A stretch of DNA of 41,750 nucleotides from Lachnospiraceae bacterium (GTDB lineage: Bacteria; Bacillota; Clostridia; Lachnospirales; Lachnospiraceae). The stretch spans positions 1 through 41,750 of the forward strand of contig JABZIV010000015.1 in assembly GCA_015258095.1 (NCBI GenBank), written 5' to 3'. Below, piece by piece: positions 8,062 through 15,114 of this stretch. Under the pieces are notes generated by a model. The model worked only from the letters and a program-made list of their open reading frames with translations. It had not been told where the DNA came from and searched no databases. Positions within the stretch are counted from its first letter, which is position 1. Every line of letters starts with the position of its first letter. The translations under genes were made by a program, and so were the position numbers.

Positions 8062-8073
8062 TACCCTCCTCTT
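8036..8073. terminator. Two-part perfect hairpin, bidirectional terminator between convergent genes
   Basis: AAGAGGAG (8036-8043) pairs with CTCCTCTT (8066-8073), and inside it ATCAGAA (8047-8053) pairs with TTCTGAT (8056-8062), with 3-nt internal loops on each side. It overlaps the end of greA. On the minus strand the hairpin is followed by a T-rich stretch, so it suits the convergent CBS gene at least as well as greA. Confidence 0.55.
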
Positions 8074-8097
8074 CCTATTTCAGCCGTAATCCATTCA

Positions 8098-8183
8098 TTC
8101 CGGGCTTGCTATGCATCCTTCATTCATCCGGACTACTGTGCATACCTAATCCATTCCGCCCGGACTACTGTGCGTACTCCATT
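8098..8183. repeat. Three degenerate tandem copies of about 28-31 bp
   Basis: Units at about 8098-8124, 8125-8155 and 8156-8183 share the pattern CCGG(A/G)CT-(A/T)CT(A/G)TGC(A/G)T-(A/C)C-CATTC. The third copy contains the stop codon and last codons of the minus-strand CBS gene, so the others look like decayed duplications of that gene end. Confidence 0.5.
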
Positions 8184-8614
8184 CTGTCCATGCGGGCAGC
8201 GTCCAGGTGATGCAGATCCGCATTGCGGTAGAAGTAATTGATGATTTCTCGCCGCTTCACGATACCGATAAAGTGCCCGAGGTCGTCCACTACGGGAACA
8301 AAATTCTGTGAAATGGCACGGTGCAGGAGACTTTCCATGGAACTGTTGATGTCTACCGCTTCAAAGTGCTTTCGCATGGGAATGTCCTTCACCATGATCT
8401 TTTCCGATTCGTGTAAGTCCAGATGCAACTGGTTCTTAATCTCCCAGAGCAGATCTCCTTCCGTGAGAGTTCCGGCGAACTTCCCGTCTTTCGTAAGAAC
8501 GGGTATCGAGGAGTAACGATGGTACTCCATCTTCTCTAATGTATTCCGTAAACTGTCTTCTTCTTCAACAAAAGCCACATCGCACTTCGGGGTCATGAAA
8601 AATAAAATATTCAT
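8165..8614 (-). CDS. CBS-domain pair protein
   Basis: 149 residues made almost entirely of two CBS repeats: MTPKCDVAFVEEEDSLRNTL to SIPVLTKDGKFAGTLTEGDLL, and KHFEAVDINSSMESLLHR to FVPVVDDLGHFIGIVKRREII. Stand-alone CBS pairs usually bind adenine nucleotides such as AMP, ATP or c-di-AMP and act as sensors; the ligand and partner here are unknown. AGGTTAG upstream supports the start. It is transcribed away from rel, and the two share a 260-bp intergenic region. The 3' end lies inside a set of short tandem repeats. Confidence 0.8.
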   Translation of the reverse strand: MNILFFMTPKCDVAFVEEEDSLRNTLEKMEYHRYSSIPVLTKDGKFAGTLTEGDLLWEIKNQLHLDLHESEKIMVKDIPMRKHFEAVDINSSMESLLHRAISQNFVPVVDDLGHFIGIVKRREIINYFYRNADLHHLDAARMDRMEYAQ

Positions 8615-8787
8615 AAAAGGCTAACCTCACACTTTCTTCATCGACTATACTATATCGGCAGCATTCATAAAAAAATTGAACTTCCGAAAAAAATAGCCAG
8701 GACAGTAACCCTATAATGCTTTTCGAAAACATTTTAAAAAAAAGATATGAAAAAATTGTGACTGGAAACTTAATAAAAAGGAAATAC

Positions 8788-8817
8788 AGCGCCGGATAGA
8801 AGAAGAGGGCGCTTTTT
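8788..8817 (+). terminator. Weak terminator-like hairpin before the rel promoter
   Basis: AGCGCC (8788-8793) pairs with GGCGCT (8808-8813), followed by TTTTT. The T run overlaps the -35 element of the rel promoter. It may insulate rel from upstream transcription. The 8615-8873 interval otherwise holds only AT-rich promoter DNA for the divergent genes. Confidence 0.3.
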
Positions 8818-8844
8818 GACAAGAAAATCGGAAGAAGGTAAAAT
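8816..8844 (+). promoter_or_regulatory. Sigma-A promoter of rel
   Basis: TTGACA (8816-8821), a 17-base spacer and TAAAAT (8839-8844). The ATG at 8874 is preceded by GAGGAG, so the leader would be short, about 22 nt. Confidence 0.8.
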
Positions 8845-8873
8845 AAAAACAGACTACATGAAGAGGAGTAGCT

Positions 8874-11140
8874 ATGGTTATCGATAAGAAAGAAGATCGG
8901 CCGCTGGAAAGGCCAAAAGACAATACTCCTCCTGAAGAATTATTGAATATGCTCTTAAAAGATGTTCGCTCCTATCATCCGTCGGAAGATTTGTCCATGA
9001 TTACGAAGGCGTATGAAGTGGCGAGGGAGCAACATAAGGAGCAGAAGAGAAAATCAGGAGAACCCTATATTATTCATCCGCTTTGCGTTGCCATCATCCT
9101 TGCCGATTTGGAGATGGATAAGGAAACGATTGCAGCAGGGCTTCTTCATGATGTCGTGGAAGATACGGGGATGACCTTGCAGGAGGTGGAGAAAGAATTC
9201 AATCCGGATGTGGCTACCCTTGTGGATGGGGTCACCAAGCTCACCAAGTTGAATCTCAATTCCGACAAGGTGGAGATGCAGGCGGAGAACCTCAGGAAGA
9301 TGTTTGTCTCCATGGCGAAGGACATCCGTGTCATCATCATCAAGCTGGCAGACCGTCTGCACAATCTCCGCACGCTGGAGTACCAGAGTCCGGAGAAACG
9401 GAAGGAGAAGGCGCGGGAATCTTTGGAGATTTATTCTCCCCTTGCCGACCGCCTCGGTATCAGTAAGATTAAGATTGAGATGGATGACCTGTCTTTAAAA
9501 TACCTGGAGCCGGAGGTCTATTATGATCTTGCGGACAAAGTGCATTTTAAGCGGGAGGCAAGAGAGGATCGGATTAACTCGATTGTGGAGGAAGTGCGGG
9601 AACACATCGAAGAAAGCGGCATTGAAGCGAACATCAAGGGTCGAATCAAGCATTTCTTTTCCATTTACAAAAAAATGGTGAATCAGAATAAGACCATTGA
9701 CCAGATTTATGACCTCTTTGCCATTCGTATTATCGTGGAGACGGTGCGGGACTGTTATGCGGTTCTGGGCGTGATTCACAAGATGTACAGACCGATTCCC
9801 GGACGTTTTAAGGACTACATCGCGATGCCGAAGCCCAATATGTACCAGTCACTGCACACGACGGTCATCGGGAAGGACGGCGTTCCGTTCGAGATTCAGA
9901 TTCGTACTTTCGAGATGCACAGAACCGCGGAGTTCGGTATCGCTGCCCACTGGAAGTATAAGGAGCAGGGCGGTTCAAAGGAGAAAGCGTCGGAGACGGA
10001 GATCTCCAAGATGAAGTGGTTACACGAGATTCTGGAGTGGCAGAAGGATGAATCGGATTCTAAAGAGTTCATGAATATGGTGAAGTCCGATCTCTCCCTC
10101 TTCAATGTCAATGTGTATTGCTTTACACCGACCGGAGATGTGAAGAACCTTCCGCAGGGGTCGACACCGATTGATTTTGCCTATTCTATCCACTCCGCAG
10201 TGGGAAACAAGATGGTCGGCGCAAAGGTAAACGATAAGCTGGTGCCGATAGAATACCGTTTACAAAACGGAGACCGGGTCGATATCATCACGAGCCAGAA
10301 TTCCAAAGGCCCTTCGAGAGACTGGTTAAACATCGTAAAGTCTACGCAGGCGAAGAATAAGATTAACCAATGGTTTCGTCATGAGCAGAAAGATGAGAAT
10401 CTGGACCGGGGAAAAGAGCTCTTGGACAAGTATTGCAAGGCGAAGGGTATTAATCTGCCGGAACTTACGAAACCCGACTTTATCGAGGCGGTACTCCGCC
10501 GTTACAGCTATAGGGACTGGGATAGCGTGCTTGCCGCGGTCGGTCGCGGGGGAATCAAGGAGTCGCAGGTTTTGCAAAGCTCCTCGATGCCAAGCGGAAA
10601 GCGGAAGACAAGAGTATTGATGACAAAACCGTATTAAAGAATATTGAGGAGCTCACCAGAAAACCGGAGATTATACGAAAGTCGAAGTCCGGTATCATTG
10701 TGAAAGGTATCCATGACCTTGCCGTCCGCTATGCGAAGTGTTGTAATCCGGTACCCGGGGATGAAGTGGTCGGTTTTGTGACAAGAGGACGCGGTATCAC
10801 GGTGCATCGTACGGATTGTATCAATATCATGGATCTCTCCGAGGACGAGAAGGCAAGAAGAATCGAAGTGGAGTGGGAGCGCAATCCGGGGAATGGAGAG
10901 AGCTATTCAACCGGTCTTCAGCTTTTCACGAACAACCGTGTCGGTCTGATCGTGGATATCTCGAAAGTACTTGCGGATGACAACATCACCATTCAGGGCA
11001 TGAATACCCATTCCGGAAAAAATGGAAAGGTGACTATCCTCCTGACTTTTGACGTGCCGAACAAAGAAGTGTTGGATACCATCATCGGAAAGCTCCGGAA
11101 GATTCAGGGCGTGTATGAAATCGAGAGAGGAAAGGGATAG
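8874..11140 (+). pseudogene. rel: Bifunctional (p)ppGpp synthetase/hydrolase, interrupted by a one-base frameshift
   Basis: Frame one (8874-10637, 587 residues) carries the HD hydrolase domain (HDVVEDTG, LADRLHNLRTLE), the synthetase domain (RFKDYIAMPKPNMYQSLHTT, with the RxKD motif of bifunctional enzymes) and the TGS domain (VYCFTPTGDVKNLPQGSTPI). It then shifts frame and ends early. The C-terminal regulatory half continues in the next frame from about 10577 to 11140: KLLDAKRKAEDKS, the Cys-containing YAKCCNPVPGDEVVGF domain and an ACT domain (DISKVLADDNITIQG). Adding one A to CAAAG at 10575-10579 would restore a 755-residue protein, the usual size. Either this copy is truncated after TGS or the base was lost in sequencing. 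No classic slippery heptamer is in frame, so programmed frameshifting is unlikely. Confidence 0.9.
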
Positions 11141-11151
11141 AAAGGGAAGAG

Positions 11152-11793
11152 ATGCTGAAGGTAAAGTGCATTCCGGTCGGCCTGATCGGAACGAATTGTT
11201 ATGTTGTGTATAGGGAAGACAGCCGGGAGGCGGTCATTCTCGATCCCGGCGCGGAAGAGGAGCGCATCGTCTCTTTTTTGACGGAAGAGAGTCTGAAACC
11301 TCGTGCCATTTTGCTTACCCATGGGCACTATGACCATATTCTGGCAGTGCCGGCGCTACTTCGGAAGTACGGGATACCGCTTTATGCTGCGGAAGCGGAG
11401 CGGGAGCTCCTTTCGAACGGAAAGTACAATATGTCGGGGACGGAGCCGGAGGATGCCGTAGAGATTCGGGATTTCCTTCCGTTAAAGGACGGCGATACGC
11501 TTTCTCTTCTTGGAGAGGAGTGGAAAGTGCTTGCGACACCGGGGCACACGAGAGGCTCTCTCAGCTTCTTTATCGACGGGAATCCCCCCTATCTCTTTAG
11601 TGGAGATACCCTTTTTCATGAGTCCTACGGGAGGACAGACCTGTACAGCGGAAGTGAGACGGCCATTATAGATAGCATTCGGAAGAAGCTCTTTGTTCTT
11701 CCGGGAGATACCGTGGTTTTTCCCGGGCATGAAGAGGGAAGCACCATTCAAAATGAGAAAGAGTATAATCCGATTAATTTCTTTCGGGATTGA
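11152..11793 (+). CDS. MBL-fold metallo-hydrolase, glyoxalase II-like
   Basis: 213 residues with the metallo-beta-lactamase-fold metal site: THGHYDH near residue 63, TPGHTRGS near 130, SGDTLF near 150 and FPGHEEGS near 194. Together these give the His/Asp set for a dinuclear centre, as in glyoxalase II and YcbL-type hydrolases. It likely cleaves a thioester or similar ester in the cytoplasm; the substrate is unknown. The start lies 11 bp after the rel stop codon, so it should depend on the rel promoter. A strong terminator follows. Confidence 0.85.
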   Translation: MLKVKCIPVGLIGTNCYVVYREDSREAVILDPGAEEERIVSFLTEESLKPRAILLTHGHYDHILAVPALLRKYGIPLYAAEAERELLSNGKYNMSGTEPEDAVEIRDFLPLKDGDTLSLLGEEWKVLATPGHTRGSLSFFIDGNPPYLFSGDTLFHESYGRTDLYSGSETAIIDSIRKKLFVLPGDTVVFPGHEEGSTIQNEKEYNPINFFRD

Positions 11794-11851
11794 ACGGAAT
11801 TATTGGGAGCGGATAGAATTTTACAGAACGAATAGAACTAGCAGAATAGGA

Positions 11852-11861
11852 TTGTATACAA
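11852..11861. promoter_or_regulatory. TTGTATACAA palindrome, possible regulator site
   Basis: An exact copy of the 10-bp palindrome that also occurs upstream of ispE at 19695. Such sequences resemble operators of GntR/FCD regulators, and one is encoded beside ispE. Here it falls after the MBL gene and just before the terminator, with no clear promoter, so its role is uncertain. Confidence 0.25.
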
Positions 11862-11871
11862 CGGATATAAA

Positions 11872-11917
11872 GGAGAGAGAAGGCACAAAAAACGGCCTCC
11901 TCTCTCCCTCTTTTTTT
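11872..11917 (+). terminator. Strong Rho-independent terminator after the MBL gene
   Basis: GGAGAGAGAAGGC (11872-11884) pairs with the 3' arm at 11894-11907 with a single mismatch, followed by a seven-T run. It ends the rel-MBL transcript. Confidence 0.85.
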
Positions 11918-11942
11918 GTAAGGATTTTTCTGTAAATTTCGC

Positions 11943-11971
11943 TTTCCAATCCCTCTGATTTGTCGTATGAT
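11943..11971 (+). promoter_or_regulatory. Likely nrdD promoter
   Basis: TTTCCA (11943-11948) and TATGAT (11966-11971), spacing 17. The -35 match is modest, but the NrdR box begins 11 bases past the -10 element, which is a suitable place for repression. Confidence 0.5.
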
Positions 11972-11981
11972 AGGGAGCGTC

Positions 11982-11997
11982 ACACAATATATAGTGT
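11982..11997. promoter_or_regulatory. NrdR box
   Basis: ACACAATATATAGTGT matches the NrdR operator consensus (ACACWATATATWGTGT) at every position. NrdR is the ATP-cone repressor of ribonucleotide reductase genes. Boxes usually occur in pairs about 30 bp apart, but no second box is seen here. The GC-rich stretch 12053-12090 downstream can form nested stems (GGGCGAG with CTCGTTC; GCGC-GAAG-GCGC), giving nrdD a structured leader of about 150 nt. Confidence 0.85.
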
Positions 11998-12133
11998 GTA
12001 GACTCTTAAATGAAACAATATCCTGTTTTATTTTAAAAACAATTCCGATGCAGGGCGAGAAGGGGCGCGAAGGCGCACAGCGGCTCGTTCCAAGCAAGGG
12101 TGGAAACGTATGAATAAAGGCTGAGGGGGAAGT

Positions 12134-14329
12134 ATGGAAGCGGAAGTTTTACTCATGAAGAATGTCATTAAGCGAAACGGCAAGGAAGTGAAGTTTGACC
12201 TGTCGAAGATTATTCACGCCATCGAGAAGGCAAACAACGAAGTGGATGCCATCTATCAGCTGAATGCGGCACAGATTCAGGCTGCGGCAGACAGCGTTGC
12301 GAAGAAGATCCAGAGTAAAACCTATGCGGTAAATGTAGAAGAAATCCAGGATATGGTGGAGACCGCCATCATGGAGATGCGCGGTTACGAGGTGGCGCAG
12401 AAATACGTGCGTTACCGTTATAAGAGAGAGATGGCACGTAAGGCGAACTCTACCGATGAGGACATCTTAGCCCTGATCGATCAGGCCAATGAAGAATTAA
12501 AGCAGGAAAATTCCAACAAAAACCCGGTGATCAACTCTACGCAGAGAGATTATATGGCAGGAGAAGTTTCCAAGGATTTAACGAAGCGTCTGCTCCTTCC
12601 GGAAGATATCGTGCATGCGCATGAGGAGGGGATTATCCATTTTCATGACTCGGATTACTATGCGCAGAAAGAACATAACTGCGATCTCATCAACCTGGAA
12701 GATATGCTCCAGAACGGAACGGTGATTTCGGAGACCATGATTGAAAAGCCGCACAGCTTCTTTACCGCCTGCAATGTGACTACGCAGATTGTGGCGCAGG
12801 TTGCTTCGAATCAGTATGGCGGACAGTCCTTTACCCTTTCTCATCTGGCTCCCTTTGTAGACATTTCCAGAAAGAAGATTCGGGAAGCCGTGATAGAGGA
12901 GCGGAAAGAGACGGGAGAGCCGATGGAGGATGCCATCATTGATAAGATTGTGAACCGTCGGTTGAAGGAAGAAATAAAAAGCGGAATCCAGACCATTCAG
13001 TATCAGCTGATTACGCTCATGACCTGTAACGGACAGGCTCCCTTCGTTACGATGTTTATGTATCTGGATGAGGTGGAGGAAGGCCCGCTTCGGGATGACC
13101 TTGCGATGATTATTGAAGAGGTGCTCCGGCAGAGGATGCAGGGGGTGAAGAATGAGAAGGGTGTATGGATTACGCCGGCTTTCCCGAAACTGATTTATGT
13201 GCTGGATGAAGACAATATTCATGAAAATTCTCCCTATTACTATCTTACGGAGCTTTCTGCAGAGTGCACGGCAAAACGGATGGTGCCGGATTATATTTCC
13301 GCAAAGAAGATGAAAGAGTATAAGGGGGGAGACGTCTACCCCTGCATGGGCTGTCGTTCTTTCCTGACGGAAGATAAGGAAGGGCTCGGGGAGGGCGGAA
13401 AGCATAAGTATTATGGCCGCTTCAATCAGGGCGTAGTCACCATCAACCTTGTGGATGTTGCCTGCTCCTCGGAAGGAAAGGAAGAGGCGTTCTGGAAGAT
13501 TCTGGATGAGCGGCTCGAGCTTTGCCATAAAGCCCTTCGCCTTCGCCATGAGCGTCTTCGCGGGACGGTGTCCGATGTGGCGCCGATTCTCTGGCAGTAC
13601 GGTGCGCTAGCACGTTTGAAGAAGGGGGAGACTATTGATAAGCTCCTCTACAACAACTACAGTACGATTTCCCTCGGTTATGCCGGTCTCTATGAGATGT
13701 GCGTACGGATGCTCGGCGTTTCCCATACCACGGAGGAAGGCAGAGCATTTTCCCTGAAAGTGATGGAGAAGCTGAACGATGCCTGTGCGAAGTGGAGAAA
13801 GGAGGAGAATATCAGCTACTCCGTTTATGGAACGCCGATGGAATCCACGACCTATAAGTTTGCGAAGGCGCTGAAGAAGCGCTTCGGCATCATTCCCGGA
13901 GTAACGGATAAAAACTACATCACGAACTCCTATCATGTGCACGTTTCCGAGAAAATTGACGCTTTCTCGAAGCTTGCCTTCGAGGCGGACTTCCAGAAGC
14001 TTTCTCCGGGAGGTGCTATCAGCTATGTGGAAGTACCGAATCTCCAGAACAATATTCCGGCAGTGCTGAGCCTGATGAAGTTTATCTATGAGAACATCAT
14101 GTATGCGGAGCTGAACACCAAGTCCGATTATTGTTGCGCCTGCGGCTATGACGGAGAGATTCAGATTGTGGAGGACAGTTACGGAAAGCTCCAGTGGCGT
14201 TGTCCGAACTGCGGAAATATGAACCAGGATCTCCTCTCCGTTGCCAGAAGAACCTGCGGCTACATCGGTACCCAGTTCTGGAATCAGGGAAGAACACAGG
14301 AGATTAAGGATCGGGTACTTCACCTGTAG
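12134..14329 (+). CDS. nrdD: Anaerobic ribonucleoside-triphosphate reductase
   Basis: 731 residues. It reduces ribonucleoside triphosphates to deoxy forms without oxygen, using a glycyl radical. An ATP-cone starts the protein (VIKRNGKEVKFDLSKIIHAI), catalytic-barrel motifs follow (CNVTTQIVAQVASNQYGGQS), then a zinc ribbon with paired CxxC (CCACGYDG and CPNCGN), and the radical loop RTCGYIG at about 706-712, ending HL. AGGGGGA seven bases before 12134 supports this start over the in-frame ATG at 12155. It is paired with nrdG and sits behind a NrdR box. Confidence 0.97.
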   Translation: MEAEVLLMKNVIKRNGKEVKFDLSKIIHAIEKANNEVDAIYQLNAAQIQAAADSVAKKIQSKTYAVNVEEIQDMVETAIMEMRGYEVAQKYVRYRYKREMARKANSTDEDILALIDQANEELKQENSNKNPVINSTQRDYMAGEVSKDLTKRLLLPEDIVHAHEEGIIHFHDSDYYAQKEHNCDLINLEDMLQNGTVISETMIEKPHSFFTACNVTTQIVAQVASNQYGGQSFTLSHLAPFVDISRKKIREAVIEERKETGEPMEDAIIDKIVNRRLKEEIKSGIQTIQYQLITLMTCNGQAPFVTMFMYLDEVEEGPLRDDLAMIIEEVLRQRMQGVKNEKGVWITPAFPKLIYVLDEDNIHENSPYYYLTELSAECTAKRMVPDYISAKKMKEYKGGDVYPCMGCRSFLTEDKEGLGEGGKHKYYGRFNQGVVTINLVDVACSSEGKEEAFWKILDERLELCHKALRLRHERLRGTVSDVAPILWQYGALARLKKGETIDKLLYNNYSTISLGYAGLYEMCVRMLGVSHTTEEGRAFSLKVMEKLNDACAKWRKEENISYSVYGTPMESTTYKFAKALKKRFGIIPGVTDKNYITNSYHVHVSEKIDAFSKLAFEADFQKLSPGGAISYVEVPNLQNNIPAVLSLMKFIYENIMYAELNTKSDYCCACGYDGEIQIVEDSYGKLQWRCPNCGNMNQDLLSVARRTCGYIGTQFWNQGRTQEIKDRVLHL

Positions 14330-14399
14330 ACTTTATTTCTGCGCATAAAATTATGCTTCCACATGATTTGTATAGTCTTATCTTTTAGGGGAAGAAACC

Positions 14400-14924
14400 A
14401 TGTACTATGCAGAAATCAAAAATTTCGATGTGGCGAACGGACCGGGGGTGCGGGTCAGTCTCTTTGTTTCGGGCTGTCCCCATGCCTGCCCGGGTTGCTT
14501 CAATGAAATCGCCTGGAATTACCGATATGGTGCACCTTTCACAGAAGAGGTAGAAGAAGAGCTTCTCTCCGCCCTCTCGAGGGAAGAGATTCAGGGCTTG
14601 AGCCTCTTAGGCGGAGAGCCGCTAGTACCGGTCAACCTGCATGGACTGCTCCCCTTTCTTCGGAAGGTGAAAGCGCGGCTTCCGAAGAAAGATATCTGGT
14701 GTTATTCCGGCTATACTTATGAAGAACTTCTGTCCCGGGAGGGGGAGGAGAAGAAAGAGGTGGAAGAACTTTTCTCCTATATTACGGTGCTGGTAGACGG
14801 ACGCTTCGTGGAAGCGGAGAAAGACATTACGCTTCTCTTCCGGGGGTCGAGAAACCAAAGGCTGATCTGTATCCCGGAGACGAGGGAAGGCGGTCAGATC
14901 GTCCTCTATGAGAGAGGAAGATGA
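14400..14924 (+). CDS. nrdG: Anaerobic ribonucleotide reductase activating protein
   Basis: 174 residues. A radical SAM enzyme that makes the glycyl radical on NrdD. The cluster motif is CPHACPGCFN, with the 4Fe-4S cysteines of CxxxCxxC. SLLGGEPL is the SAM-binding GGE-type motif, and WCYSGYTYEEL is typical of NrdG. It follows nrdD after 70 bp. That gap contains a small inverted repeat, GCATAAAATTATGC, and a TATAGT stretch, which might be a weak extra promoter. Confidence 0.95.
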   Translation: MYYAEIKNFDVANGPGVRVSLFVSGCPHACPGCFNEIAWNYRYGAPFTEEVEEELLSALSREEIQGLSLLGGEPLVPVNLHGLLPFLRKVKARLPKKDIWCYSGYTYEELLSREGEEKKEVEELFSYITVLVDGRFVEAEKDITLLFRGSRNQRLICIPETREGGQIVLYERGR

Positions 14925-14958
14925 GATATCGTAAGCTTTACGGGCAATATTCGTTTTG

Positions 14959-14989
14959 AAAAAAAGAGCTGTTTTGCGGCTCTTTTTTT
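14959..14989 (+). terminator. Terminator after nrdG
   Basis: An A-rich 5' arm ending in AAAAAGAGC (14961-14969) pairs with GCTCTTTTT (14979-14987), extending into seven T. The stem can also work in the minus direction. Confidence 0.85.
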
Positions 14990-15050
14990 GTGCCGTTCCC
15001 TCCGAAAAAAATAGAACGAAAAATAGAACGAAGAAGTATGAGATAGAATT

Positions 15051-15077
15051 TATAATCAGGATAAAGACCGCCGATAA
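15051..15077 (+). promoter_or_regulatory. Sigma-28 (SigD/FliA) type promoter of the chemotaxis receptor
   Basis: GCCGATAA at 15070-15077 is an exact match to the flagellar sigma -10, and TATA at 15051-15054 sits 15 bases upstream in place of TAAA. It lies 38 bp before the receptor start codon. Confidence 0.7.
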
Positions 15078-15114
15078 AGAAACTGGAGAAGATTTTGTAG
15101 AGATGGAGTGAAAA

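Noticed and set aside
10571..10640. Programmed -1 frameshift in rel
   Set aside because: No X XXY YYZ slippery heptamer is in the zero frame and no clear downstream pseudoknot was seen; a simple one-base indel explains the data better.
12000..12133. Cobalamin riboswitch before nrdD
   Set aside because: The leader is too short and lacks the conserved B12-box; NrdD also does not use cobalamin.
12578..13549. 323-codon open frame on the minus strand
   Set aside because: It lies wholly inside nrdD, has no ribosome-binding site, and its translation resembles no known protein; it is a shadow of the real gene.
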